Shown here in pieces: positions 27,311 through 36,156 of a stretch of DNA of 64,000 bases (positions are counted from its first letter, which is position 1; each line of letters opens with the position of its first letter). The DNA lies in contig NZ_CP062222.1 in assembly GCF_017487405.1 (NCBI RefSeq), positions 1,287,001 through 1,351,000 of the forward strand, in the 5' to 3' direction. This stretch comes from Brevundimonas goettingensis. GTDB lineage: Bacteria; Pseudomonadota; Alphaproteobacteria; Caulobacterales; Caulobacteraceae. The notes below the pieces were generated by a model, which was not told where the DNA came from, made no database searches, and saw only the letters and a list, made by a program, of their open reading frames with translations. The position numbers and the translations under genes were made by a program.

Positions 27311-28012
27311 ATGGTCGATCTCACAACCGAAATGGCCGGCCTCTGGGCCGCCCTGGGCTCCGGCCCCGCCCACCGCGGGCGGGTGATCCAGTTCGCCTGC
27401 GCCGGAACCGGCGAGGGGACCTCGACCGTCGCGCGCGAGTTCGCTCGCCTCGCCGCCGTGCGCGCCCGCAAGCCCGTCTGGCTGGTCGACGCCGACCTGG
27501 CCCAGCAGGGGCAGCAGGAAACGGTGGCCGCCGAGGTCGAGCGTTTCGGCCGTCTGGGTTCGCCCGCCGCCGCCTCGCCCGACGGTTCGGTCTTCTACGC
27601 GGTGACGCCGCCGATTCTGGGCCGTGACGGCCGTCCGGTTGATCCGGCCCGGCTGATGACCGCGCGTCCCTGTCTGGGCGGGCGGCTGTGGGTGACCCGG
27701 TTCCGCACCGAGACCCTGCGTTCTGGCCAGCGCGCCGAACCCCTGCCGGACCCGCGCTACTGGGACGCCATGCGCAAACACGCCGACACCGTGGTCATCG
27801 ACGCCCCCGCCGCCGACCGCAACGACGTCGCCATCACCCTGGCCCCCTATGTCGACGCCACCATACTGGTCGTCGCCGCCGAGAGCACCGCGCCCAACGA
27901 GCCCGTTATCCTGCGCGACGAGATCGAGGCCGTCGGCGGCCGCATCGCCGGCGTCGTCGTCAATCGCTCGACCTACAAGCCGCCGTCGTTCCTGCGACGG
28001 CTGGTGGGCTAG
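27311..28012 (+). CDS. hfsB: BY-kinase/ParA-like ATPase partner of HfsA (HfsB-like), degenerate P-loop
   Basis: A 233-residue protein with the fold of bacterial tyrosine autokinases of the Wzc C-terminal type. The P-loop region is AGTGEGTST (31-39), where the invariant lysine of GEGKST is Thr37. Walker A' is VWLVDADL and Walker B is VVIDAPA. No C-terminal tyrosine cluster exists (the tail is YKPPSFLRRLVG). ATP binding or phosphorylation is therefore doubtful, and it may be a structural partner of the preceding protein. Its stop overlaps that of the convergent glycosyltransferase gene. Confidence 0.8.
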   Translation: MVDLTTEMAGLWAALGSGPAHRGRVIQFACAGTGEGTSTVAREFARLAAVRARKPVWLVDADLAQQGQQETVAAEVERFGRLGSPAAASPDGSVFYAVTPPILGRDGRPVDPARLMTARPCLGGRLWVTRFRTETLRSGQRAEPLPDPRYWDAMRKHADTVVIDAPAADRNDVAITLAPYVDATILVVAAESTAPNEPVILRDEIEAVGGRIAGVVVNRSTYKPPSFLRRLVG

Positions 28013-28965
28013 GCCTTCGCCTTCTCCAGCCGCTCCAACTCGCGCGCGCCGTAGAAATGCGGCTCGAAGCCCTTGGTCCAGAAGACCTTGCCCAGCCCGC
28101 GCGCGGCCTTGTCCAACGCCTCGGCGCGCCTGTCGCTGTTGACCACGGTCAGGGCCAGCGCCGCCATCCCCCAGATCCCCGCCTGGGCGGCGCCGACGCC
28201 CATCCACAGCAGCATCCGCACCGGCTTGCCCTCGCGCCAGGCCAGCTGGGGCGGGCTCTGGCCATAGGCGAAGGCGCGGGTCAGGGCGTAGTTCAGGGTG
28301 GCGCGGTGCGGCGGGGCGAACTCGTCGACCCAGGCATCCGCCGCCCAGCCGAAGGTCCCGCCGCGCATCGACAGGGCCGAGAACAGGGCGTCGTCCTCGC
28401 CGCCGCTCTGGTCGGTCTTCGGATCGAAGGGCGCGTCGCCGGGCAGGGCGGTCGCCCTCAGCATCAGGGAGTTGCCGCAGCCGTAAGCGTGGTCGATCAG
28501 CCCGGTCTTCTCCGGACCCTGCCGCCCGAAGAAGCGTTCCAGATAGGCCGTCGTCCAGCCCGTGCCCGGCGGCACCCGGCCGTGGATGGGGCCGAAGACG
28601 ACGTCGCATTTCAGCGTCTCGCGCGCCTTGATCAGCTTGGCCAGCCAGTCCGGCGTGGCCTTCTCGTCGTCGTCGAGGAAGGCGATCAGGGGTGAGATCG
28701 TCGCCGCCAGCCCGGCGTTGCGGGCCGTCGACACGCCGGGGCGGGGCTCGTGCCGATAGACCAGTGGGACCGGACAGGCCTCGGTCAGACGCCCGACCAC
28801 GCTGGCCGCGCTGCCGCCGGGATCATTGTCCACGACCACGACACTGGCGAGCCGGTGCTCCACGCCCTTTTGCGCGAAGACAGACTTCAGGGCGCGCTCC
28901 AGCATGTCCGGACGACGCATCGTCGGGATGATGACCGCGACATCCTTGACCGGAGGGCCCTTCAT
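28009..28965 (-). CDS. family 2 glycosyltransferase (HfsG-like)
   Basis: A 318-residue GT-A glycosyltransferase. The nucleotide-sugar region begins VAVIIPTMRRPDMLERALKS; VVVVDNDPGG and FLDDDEKATPDWL hold the donor and metal-binding acidic residues (DDD), and GGEDDALF is the later acid motif. A hydrophobic C-terminal stretch (about 255-280) suggests membrane association. Two glycosyltransferases, a flippase and a priming transferase in line fit holdfast repeat-unit assembly; assignment to HfsG is from context. It overlaps the next gene by four bases. Confidence 0.82.
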   Translation of the reverse strand: MKGPPVKDVAVIIPTMRRPDMLERALKSVFAQKGVEHRLASVVVVDNDPGGSAASVVGRLTEACPVPLVYRHEPRPGVSTARNAGLAATISPLIAFLDDDEKATPDWLAKLIKARETLKCDVVFGPIHGRVPPGTGWTTAYLERFFGRQGPEKTGLIDHAYGCGNSLMLRATALPGDAPFDPKTDQSGGEDDALFSALSMRGGTFGWAADAWVDEFAPPHRATLNYALTRAFAYGQSPPQLAWREGKPVRMLLWMGVGAAQAGIWGMAALALTVVNSDRRAEALDKAARGLGKVFWTKGFEPHFYGARELERLEKAKA

Positions 28966-29900
28966 ACGGCCTCGGCGTAAAGGGCGGCGCGATAGAGGCG
29001 CAGCGAGAAGGCGCGCGCCTTGACCGGCAGCCAGTCGGTCAGCGCCGCCTGTTTGATCATCGGCCGCACCGTCTTCAGCATCGGCAGGCGCTTGAGCTTT
29101 TTCGCAACGCGGAAGCTGGGATAGCCCGAGACGATGTCCGGATGCTTGGCCACGACCCGGGCGAAGTTGGCGGCCGACTGCTCATACTTGCCGGCCAGGG
29201 ACGCCGTGGTGTCGAGCCCCATATGGGTCGCCGGATTGTCGATATGGATCACCGGCCAGCGGCGCGACACCCGCATGGCCCACTCCACATCCTCCCAGCC
29301 CCAGCCGGTGAAGGCGGAATCGAAGGCCTCGGCCTCGAACACGTCGCGGCGAACCAGAAGGTTGGAGGTGTAGACGTATTTCTCGGGCGTCAGGGCGCGA
29401 ACATCGTGGGGCAGGCAATCCGACTTGACCGCCATGGCGCGGTGGACCGCGAATTTGCCGTCGGTCGGCGCCTGCAGCAGGGAGAAGCCGCCGAAGGCGA
29501 CCGCCGGGTCCTGCGCCTTCACAAGATCGGCCCAGGGTCCCAGGAAGTGGAACGCATCCGGCCGCATGTCGCTGTCGAGGAACAGCAGGCTGCCGCCCCG
29601 AGCCGCCGCCGCCAGCCGGTTGCGCCCGACCGACCGGCCCTCGTTCTTCGCCAGGGTGATCAGGCGGACGGGCAGGCTCATATGGGTGATGACGTCGATC
29701 AGGCCGCCGGTCAGGGCAATGTCGCCGGTGCCGTCGTCCAGGACCACGATCTCGACCGAACGGCCCAGCGAGGCGGCCTCGCGATCCAGCAGTTGCAGCA
29801 GGTCGCGGGGATCATCGCGCAGGAAGGGCATCAGCACCGACAGGACGGGCCGGGCGCCGGTCCAGGCGGCGTTCTCCGTGATGCGCGGCTTGACGGTCAT
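28962..29900 (-). CDS. family 2 glycosyltransferase (second of the holdfast cluster)
   Basis: A 312-residue GT2 enzyme. VLSVLMPFLRDDPRDLLQ opens the fold; VVLDDGTGD and LLFLDSDMRPDA carry the DxD-type donor site; WGWEDVEWAMRV is the typical late ED motif. No membrane helix is apparent. The ATG at 29900 overlaps the flippase stop (ATGA), and the stop overlaps the other glycosyltransferase start, so three genes are translationally coupled. Likely adds one sugar of the holdfast unit; HfsL is a possible counterpart. Confidence 0.8.
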   Translation of the reverse strand: MTVKPRITENAAWTGARPVLSVLMPFLRDDPRDLLQLLDREAASLGRSVEIVVLDDGTGDIALTGGLIDVITHMSLPVRLITLAKNEGRSVGRNRLAAAARGGSLLFLDSDMRPDAFHFLGPWADLVKAQDPAVAFGGFSLLQAPTDGKFAVHRAMAVKSDCLPHDVRALTPEKYVYTSNLLVRRDVFEAEAFDSAFTGWGWEDVEWAMRVSRRWPVIHIDNPATHMGLDTTASLAGKYEQSAANFARVVAKHPDIVSGYPSFRVAKKLKRLPMLKTVRPMIKQAALTDWLPVKARAFSLRLYRAALYAEAV

Positions 29901-31348
29901 GCCGCCGCCTCGCGCGCGCGGAACTTCTGAAGCAGGCCGAGGGCGATGTCGCGCACCCCGGCCGCGTTGATGGTCAGGGCCACGGCCGCATAGACGATGC
30001 CGCCGACGGAGGCGTCGAGGATCAGCTCGGGCAGGCCGCCGATGGCCGGCAACGACCAGACCGCCACGGCCATGATCCCGGTCGCGACGCCGCAGCGGAT
30101 CAGCGGCTCCCACGGCACGGGCAGGGGCACCACCTTGCGGCCCAGCAGCATGGTCGCCAGCATGCCGAGGCCGAAGCTGATCGCCGTCGACCAGGCGGCG
30201 CCCACCACGCCGAAGCGCGGAATCAGGATGAAGTTCAGGACCACATTGCCGAACGCCGGCACGCTCATGGCGACCAGCAGCAGCTTGGTCTTGCGGCCCA
30301 AGGTGAAGGCCTGTCCGAAATAGTAGGCGGTGAGGCCATAGAGCAGGGCGGACAAGGCGACCCAAGGCGTCACCTGCGCCGCCGCGACCCTCAGGCTCTC
30401 GCCGATCATCACCTCGCCGAGGGGCTTGGCCACCAGAGCCACGCCGGCCGCCGCCGGGAAGCCGATCAGGAAGAAGGTCGAGGCCTGTTCGCGCGCGGCG
30501 ATCTTCAGCTTCTCCAGCCCGCCGCGCTCCAGCGCCATGACCAGAGCGGGCTGACCCGCCGCGCCCAGCCACAGGAACAGCACGTCCAGCGTCCGGTTGG
30601 CGATCGAATAGCCCGCGTGATAGGCGCCGACGGCGGCCTCATCCATGAACAGGGCCAAGAGGAAGCGGTCGGTCGAGGCCAGCACCAGGGCCAGGGTCAG
30701 CGACGCCGCGATCGGATAGCCATAGGCGGCATAGGACTTGAGCCTTGCAGGATCGACCACGCCCGACTTCGCCTGTTTCAGCTCGCCCGGCAGGATGAAG
30801 GGCAGGGCGGCCAGCGGCGCGAGACCCAGCCCGGCCAGAGGCGCCGCGCCGCCGGCGCCACAAAGCGCGAAGGCCACGCCGATGCACAGGCCGCCGATGG
30901 TCGTCGCCATATCCAGCATGGCCGAGCGCGAGACCTCGCCCGCCGCGCGGAACCGCTCCTGCGCCAGCTTGGCCAGACACCGGGCCGGACTGCCCAGTAG
31001 CCCAGCGCCGATGGCCGCCTTGAACAGCGGGTCGATAGGCGCGAACCACAGGAGCACGGCCGCCACCGGAATGAAGCCGGCGATCAGGATGAAGGCGGTG
31101 CGATAGATGCTGGCGAAATGGGCGGCCATATCGGCGCCGGCCTGTTGCGCGGCCCAGAAGCGCGCCATCGCCGCCTCCAGCCAGCTGAAGACGGCGACGT
31201 GGCACAGTGTGACGATGGAGAAGGCCAGGGCGTAGCGGCCGAAATCCTCGGGCGTCAGCAGGCGCGTGAAGATGAAGATGGCCAGAAACCCGACCACCCC
31301 CTGAACGATATTCGCGGGCAGATAGCCCCAGACGCCACGCCAGAACAT
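29897..31348 (-). CDS. hfsF: polysaccharide flippase (Wzx/HfsF-like)
   Basis: A 483-residue membrane protein with about twelve to fourteen helices, starting YLPANIVQGVVGFLAIFIFTRLLTPEDFGRYALAF, the typical opening of the MATE-like Wzx polysaccharide transporters. These flip lipid-linked repeat units across the inner membrane. Position after the priming transferase gene (7-base gap) and before two glycosyltransferases matches holdfast HfsF. Confidence 0.84.
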   Translation of the reverse strand: MFWRGVWGYLPANIVQGVVGFLAIFIFTRLLTPEDFGRYALAFSIVTLCHVAVFSWLEAAMARFWAAQQAGADMAAHFASIYRTAFILIAGFIPVAAVLLWFAPIDPLFKAAIGAGLLGSPARCLAKLAQERFRAAGEVSRSAMLDMATTIGGLCIGVAFALCGAGGAAPLAGLGLAPLAALPFILPGELKQAKSGVVDPARLKSYAAYGYPIAASLTLALVLASTDRFLLALFMDEAAVGAYHAGYSIANRTLDVLFLWLGAAGQPALVMALERGGLEKLKIAAREQASTFFLIGFPAAAGVALVAKPLGEVMIGESLRVAAAQVTPWVALSALLYGLTAYYFGQAFTLGRKTKLLLVAMSVPAFGNVVLNFILIPRFGVVGAAWSTAISFGLGMLATMLLGRKVVPLPVPWEPLIRCGVATGIMAVAVWSLPAIGGLPELILDASVGGIVYAAVALTINAAGVRDIALGLLQKFRAREAAA

Positions 31349-31355
31349 CAGACGG

Positions 31356-32921
31356 TCACCGCACCGCCGACCGGTCGCCCAGCAGGACGGGCAGGGTCAC
31401 GGCCATGATCCACAGATCCAGCCAGAAGGACTGGCGCTCGATATAATCGACGTCCAGCTGCACCCGCCGACGCACGTCATGGGCGCTGTCCAGCGGTCCG
31501 CGCGAGCCCTTGATGGCGGCCCAGCCGGTCATGCCGGGCTTGATGCGATGGCGATGGGCGTATTCGGCGACCAGAAGGGCGGATTCGACCTGTCCAGTCT
31601 TCATACCGATGGCGTGGGGGCGGGGGCCGACCAGCGACATCTCGCCGGTCAGGACGTTGAGCAGTTGCGGCAGTTCGTCAAGGCTGGTCTTGCGCAGGAA
31701 CTTGCCGACCTTCGTAATCCGGTCATCGTCGGCCGTGACTTGACGCGAAGCGGTGGCGTCGGACGTCTCCTGACGCATGGAGCGGAATTTCCACACCACA
31801 ATGGCCTCCTGATTGAAGCCGTGGCGGCGCTGGCGGAAGAAGACCGGGCCGGGGCTGTCCAGCTTCACGGCCAGGGCGCAGATCGCGATGACCGGCGAGA
31901 CGGCGATCAGACCCAGACCGCCGATGACGATGTCCTGCAGCCGCTTGTGGAAGGCGCGGCGGTCGGCGTCGGCCGCGTTCAGCGAGGCCAGGGGCGCGCG
32001 GGCCAGCTTGGTCAGGGCGGCGGTGCGCTCCTCTTCCCCTTGCGGATCGACCAGCAGGGTGACCTCGTTTGGCAGGGTCTGCAGACGCGCCGTCAGCTCG
32101 CGCACCCGGGCCTGGGCCTCGGGATCGATGGCCAGGACGATGCGGTCCACATAGGGGGTGATCTTGTGATTCAGCAGGGCCTCGGCGGCGCCCAGCACCG
32201 GCACGCCCTCGACGCTGTCGGGATTGCGGGCCAGCCGGTCGTCGAACACGCCCAGCACATTGATGTCTCGGCGCTTGAGCGCGTCCTTGATCAGCCGCTC
32301 GGCATGGCGGGTGGCACCGACCACCACGATATTGGGCGTCAGGGCCCCGGTGTCCCGCCAATGGGCCACCAGACCACTCCAGAGGGCGTGCAGGACCGCG
32401 ACGGTCAGAAGCGTCGCTCCGGCCCAGACGCCGATCGCCTCCAGCTCCAGCGCCGGGCCGCGCAGCAGTCCGCCGAGGCCGAGCGCCAGCACGCTCGCCG
32501 TCGCGACCACCCCGGTCAGCGCGACCAGATGCAGGGTCAGCGAGGATTGCCGGTCGAACTGATACAGGCCCAGCGACTTCATCAGGCCCAGAACGACGAC
32601 GGCGCCCAGAATCATGGGCGCGGCGCGCGCGATCTCCAGCGCCATCAGATTGTCCGGCGACACGGCCCAGCCACAGGCCAGGGTCACGGCGATGACCGCC
32701 AGCACGTCGACCGTGCGGAAATAGTGCACCGACAGCCGCGAGCCGTGCTTCTGGCGTGCATTCAGCCAGACCTCGGGCCGGAACGGACCTCGCCGCGACG
32801 CTCCGTCGACAGGCGCAGCCCCAGCCTTGGAGGCGAGGGCCTGCAGGGCCGCGGGATCGGCCTTCGCCGTGCGCCCGGCCACGCCTTCTGGCAGGCGGGT
32901 GGCGTTCAGGGTGTTCGACAT
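31356..32921 (-). CDS. hfsE: polyprenyl glycosylphosphotransferase (HfsE-like priming enzyme)
   Basis: A 521-residue initiating transferase that loads the first sugar phosphate onto undecaprenyl phosphate. N-terminal helices (about 70-210), a CoA-binding-like domain ([17 protein letters not shown]), and the C-terminal transferase with [39 protein letters not shown] and [11 protein letters not shown]. The ATG at 32921 is a choice: an in-frame ATG at 32954 has similar support. It is the first gene of the minus-strand holdfast run. Confidence 0.86.
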   Translation of the reverse strand: MSNTLNATRLPEGVAGRTAKADPAALQALASKAGAAPVDGASRRGPFRPEVWLNARQKHGSRLSVHYFRTVDVLAVIAVTLACGWAVSPDNLMALEIARAAPMILGAVVVLGLMKSLGLYQFDRQSSLTLHLVALTGVVATASVLALGLGGLLRGPALELEAIGVWAGATLLTVAVLHALWSGLVAHWRDTGALTPNIVVVGATRHAERLIKDALKRRDINVLGVFDDRLARNPDSVEGVPVLGAAEALLNHKITPYVDRIVLAIDPEAQARVRELTARLQTLPNEVTLLVDPQGEEERTAALTKLARAPLASLNAADADRRAFHKRLQDIVIGGLGLIAVSPVIAICALAVKLDSPGPVFFRQRRHGFNQEAIVVWKFRSMRQETSDATASRQVTADDDRITKVGKFLRKTSLDELPQLLNVLTGEMSLVGPRPHAIGMKTGQVESALLVAEYAHRHRIKPGMTGWAAIKGSRGPLDSAHDVRRRVQLDVDYIERQSFWLDLWIMAVTLPVLLGDRSAVR

Positions 32922-33079
32922 TCGTCGTCCGCTGTCTGGGAAACTCCGGGACATCCTGCACAGCCGCCGTGGATGTCGCGTTAACGCCCTGCGTTTTGGC
33001 GTTCGATCAAACTTCTGCGCCGAACCGACGTCTTGCCGATTGCGCCCGGCGACGACCTTCGCTATCGACGCCTCCTGCC

Positions 33080-33171
33080 GGAGACGTGGCCGAGTGGCTG
33101 AAGGCAACGGTTTGCTAAATCGTCATACCCTGTAAGGGGTATCGAGGGTTCGAATCCCTCCGTCTCCGCCA
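33080..33171 (+). tRNA. tRNA-Ser (anticodon GCT)
   Basis: Full cloverleaf with long variable arm. Acceptor GGAGACG (33080-33086) pairs with CGTCTCC (33161-33167), discriminator G33168, encoded CCA 33169-33171. Anticodon stem ACGGT/ATCGT with loop TTGCTAA gives anticodon GCT (33114-33116), reading AGC/AGU codons. T loop is TTCGAAT. It is divergent from the hfsE gene. Confidence 0.96.
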
Positions 33172-33347
33172 TCCTGCTTCGCGCCGAAGCGCTTCGCAGG
33201 ACGAACCTCCCGACCACTCCGGGATGCCTGACAAGCCCCCTCGACCAGTCGTGTCGAGGCGGGGCCTCTGTCTTCTGACCCTCACGTCCCGTCCGGCCCA
33301 CGCGCTCTTGCCGAGTGGCGGGGGCCGTCGCGTTCCGAAAGCGCTCC

Positions 33348-34670
33348 ATGACTGACCCCGTCCTGACCATCGGCATCGACTTCGGCACCACCAATACGGT
33401 GGTCGCGGTGACGCGCGCGGAAGGGCAGGCCGAGGTACTCAGGTTCGAGGCGCCGGTCGGCGACCTGACCGCCTTCCGCTCGACCCTCGGCTTCCAGATG
33501 CACCAGGCCCCGGGGCAGGCGCCCGAACGGGTCGTGACCGCCGGGCCCTGGGCCATCGACGCCTATGTCGAGGATCCACTCGACACCCGCTTCATCCAGT
33601 CCTTCAAGAGCTTCGCCGCCAGCCCCGCCTTTACCGAGACGGTCATCGACAACCGACGCTATCAGTTCGAAGACCTGCTGGGCGCCTTCCTGCTGCAGTT
33701 GCGCGGCCATGCCGGGGAGGGAATGGCCGACCTGCCGCCCCGGATCATCGTCGGCCGCCCCGTGACCTTCGCCGGCGGTTCGCCCGACGCGGCTCTGGCG
33801 CTGGAACGGTATCAGGCGGGGTTCGAGCGGCTGGGGTTCACCGACATCCGCTACGCCTATGAGCCCGTCGGCGCCGCCTTCTTCTTCGCCCGCACGCTCA
33901 AGACCGACGCCACCGTCCTGGTCGCCGACTTCGGCGGGGGCACCAGCGACTTTTCCATCGTCCGCTTCGAACAGACGTCCGACGGTCTGCGCTCCCACGC
34001 CCTGGCCCGGTCAGGCGTCGGGGTGGCCGGCGACGCCTTCGACTACCGGATCATCGACCATCTGGTCTCGCCGGAGCTGGGCAAGGGCGGGCAGTACCGG
34101 ACCTTCGACAAGACCCTGCCGATCCCCCAGCGCTACTACGCCGCCTTCGCCCGCTGGGACCAGCTGGCCCTGCTGCGCGCCTCTCGCGACATGAAGGACA
34201 TCCGCGACATCGCCCGCAATGCGGTGGAGCCCGAGAAGCTGGCTCGCCTGGTCGAGGTGCTGGACGACAACCACGGCTATGCCCTCTATCAGGCCGTTTC
34301 CGCGCTCAAGATGGCCCTGTCGCAGGATGACGAGGCGACCTTCGCCTTCGAGGCCGGCTCGGTAGAGATCGAGGCCGAGGTCGCCCGCGCAACCTTCGAA
34401 GGCTGGATCGCGCCCGAGCTTGCGGCCATGGAAGCCGCCGTCGACGAGGCGATGGCGCAGGCGGGGCTGGAGCCAGGCGGCGTCGACCGCGTCTTCCTGA
34501 CCGGCGGCACCTCCTTCGTCCCCGCCGTCCGCGACATCTTCGCCCGCCGCTTCGGCGCCGACCGCATCGAAACCGGCGGCGAGTTCGAATCCATCGCCTC
34601 CGGCCTTGCCCTCATCGGGCGCGAGACAGACCTCGATCTCTGGACCGAGCGGGGGCCGGAGCAGCATTAG
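33348..34670 (+). CDS. Hsp70-family protein, YegD-like
   Basis: A 440-residue ATPase of the Hsp70 superfamily. Phosphate loops: TIGIDFGTTNTVVAV (about 7-21), VADFGGGTSDFSIVRF (about 200), and the adenosine motif FLTGGTSFVPAVRDIF near the C-terminus. There is no substrate-binding domain, so it is nearer YegD than DnaK. No client is known. The ATG at 33348 is chosen over 33315 because it directly precedes the first phosphate motif. Convergent with the next gene. Confidence 0.87.
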   Translation: MTDPVLTIGIDFGTTNTVVAVTRAEGQAEVLRFEAPVGDLTAFRSTLGFQMHQAPGQAPERVVTAGPWAIDAYVEDPLDTRFIQSFKSFAASPAFTETVIDNRRYQFEDLLGAFLLQLRGHAGEGMADLPPRIIVGRPVTFAGGSPDAALALERYQAGFERLGFTDIRYAYEPVGAAFFFARTLKTDATVLVADFGGGTSDFSIVRFEQTSDGLRSHALARSGVGVAGDAFDYRIIDHLVSPELGKGGQYRTFDKTLPIPQRYYAAFARWDQLALLRASRDMKDIRDIARNAVEPEKLARLVEVLDDNHGYALYQAVSALKMALSQDDEATFAFEAGSVEIEAEVARATFEGWIAPELAAMEAAVDEAMAQAGLEPGGVDRVFLTGGTSFVPAVRDIFARRFGADRIETGGEFESIASGLALIGRETDLDLWTERGPEQH

Positions 34671-34728
34671 TTCAAAGACACCTCTCTCATTGAGAGGGTA
34701 CGCCAAGGTATCAGGCGAACCTCGCCGG

Positions 34729-35418
34729 TTAGTCGATACCCCGGGCTACCTTTTCAACTAGCGACAAAGCAGGCGGTCCAGCTAGGTGCATGTCTGGCTC
34801 GAAAACTTTCCAGAGCATTGGTCGAGCCTTGGTAAGAATGTGGCGCTGTTTGACTATCGCGTCCCCGTACTCCTGCACGGATATCTTCTTCTGCCCTTGG
34901 CTTGTGAGGAGAAAATCGAGCTCGACCGAAACGTCCCGTAGTCTTTCAAGATGGCTATGGACTGACGGCTGAAATAGGAACCTCGAAGCCTCCAGCGCGG
35001 CGCTGAACGCGGCTTGTTCTTCAGCTCCGTGCTTCCAAAACTCCTTTGCATGACCCTTTGGATAGGATCGATCGCTCGTCAATCCGGGTACGTTTCCTGT
35101 GGTGAGGATGTAGTCCAGCCATTTTCTGACGGCCTCGAAGGCTTCCATCCTTTTGTCGAACGTATCCACTCTGATCGCTAACGCGGCCATTTCCGCTTGC
35201 TGCGCGATAAGCTGGTTCTGGCGGCTGGCAATGGCGGTCTGCCGTAGCCCCACGAACGTAGCAGCACCCACGGCGGTGAGCCCTGTAAGTAGTGCAGCCG
35301 CAGCTTCCCACGAGAAGTAACCGAACTTCATCGCAGGCCAAAACGAATGACCGATGGGGCCTTTGACGCACCCCGCCAGCAAAAGAATGAACAAGAGACC
35401 GGAAAGCGTTCGAACCAT
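34729..35418 (-). CDS. hypothetical lipoprotein of atypical composition
   Basis: A 229-residue protein with a lipoprotein-like start (LSGLLFILLLAGCVKG), a second hydrophobic segment (about 36-60, WEAAAALLTGLTAVGAATFVGL) and a helical region with a predicted coiled coil (about 66-100). No named domain recognised. The gene is clearly less GC-rich than its neighbours and uses more A/T-ending codons, a sign of recent acquisition. The ATG at 35418 was the only start found. It follows the Hsp70-like gene convergently across 58 bases. Confidence 0.68.
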   Translation of the reverse strand: MVRTLSGLLFILLLAGCVKGPIGHSFWPAMKFGYFSWEAAAALLTGLTAVGAATFVGLRQTAIASRQNQLIAQQAEMAALAIRVDTFDKRMEAFEAVRKWLDYILTTGNVPGLTSDRSYPKGHAKEFWKHGAEEQAAFSAALEASRFLFQPSVHSHLERLRDVSVELDFLLTSQGQKKISVQEYGDAIVKQRHILTKARPMLWKVFEPDMHLAGPPALSLVEKVARGID

Positions 35419-35736
35419 TCAGATGACCTAAGCTGCTGGGTCAGATCCCCCACCCCCCGGGCGAGATCGACGTGAGCACGTGACGACATGGGCTAGACTG
35501 GTGAGGCTCGCCGATAGCTGCCTGCACAACCCTAACGGTGCGCTCAGATTCTGGCCACGGTCACGGTTGTAAATATCTATCTCGCTGCGCCTGCCGCTTT
35601 GAGTCAGTCAGCTGGTAGCGACCGTCCCCAGCCTGATCACCCGATCTTTCCCCGACGTGATCTTGTGAGCCCACTCGCGGCGGTCTAGGGCTCTGGTCAC
35701 CGAAATCCGGGCGACAAAATCTCAGGGAGACGACCC
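35419..35736. other. gene-free gap of 318 bases, lower GC
   Basis: No open frame with a plausible start and no RNA fold recognised. The left part shares the lower GC of the preceding lipoprotein gene; the right part should hold the promoter and ribosome site (CAGGGAG) of the SCP2 gene. Confidence 0.6.
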
Positions 35737-36042
35737 ATGGCCGATCTGGCTCAAGTCACCGATCACATCCGCAACGCCGTCGGCGAGAACTCCGGTCTGG
35801 GCAAGACCGTGAAGATCGACCTGGGCGACGCCGGCAAGATCTACATCGACGGCGCCTCGACCCCGAACACGGTCACCAACGAGGACAAGCCCGCCGACGC
35901 CACCGTCACCATCAGCTGGGACGACTTCATCGCCCTGTCGGAAGGCAAGCTGGACGGCATGATGGCCTTCATGCAGGGCAAGCTGAAGATCGCGGGCGAC
36001 ATGATGATCGCCCAGAAGCTGCCGGCGCTGCTGAAGCGCTGA
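35737..36042 (+). CDS. SCP2 sterol-binding domain protein
   Basis: A 101-residue stand-alone SCP2 domain: GKTVKIDLGDAGKIYIDG, DATVTISWDDFIALSEGKLDG and a C-terminal MMAFMQGKLKIAGDMMIAQKL helix, all standard for the family, which carries lipids or acyl-CoA in a hydrophobic tunnel. Neighbouring acyl-CoA dehydrogenase suggests a fatty-acid link. It has a strong terminator of its own. Confidence 0.9.
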   Translation: MADLAQVTDHIRNAVGENSGLGKTVKIDLGDAGKIYIDGASTPNTVTNEDKPADATVTISWDDFIALSEGKLDGMMAFMQGKLKIAGDMMIAQKLPALLKR

Positions 36043-36068
36043 TGCGCGGCGCACAACACGACTGACGG

Positions 36069-36099
36069 ACGGCGCGGCTCCTCGGGGCCGCGCCGTTTT
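36069..36099 (+). terminator. intrinsic terminator of the SCP2 gene
   Basis: Stem ACGGCGCGGC/GCCGCGCCGT (36069-36078 with 36087-36096), 8-base loop, followed by TTTTC. It is 27 bases after the SCP2 stop. Confidence 0.82.
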
Positions 36100-36156
36100 C
36101 GTTTCGACTCCCCAAGCCCGGCGCACGACCGGGGACAACGAGAAGAGGATACGCAC

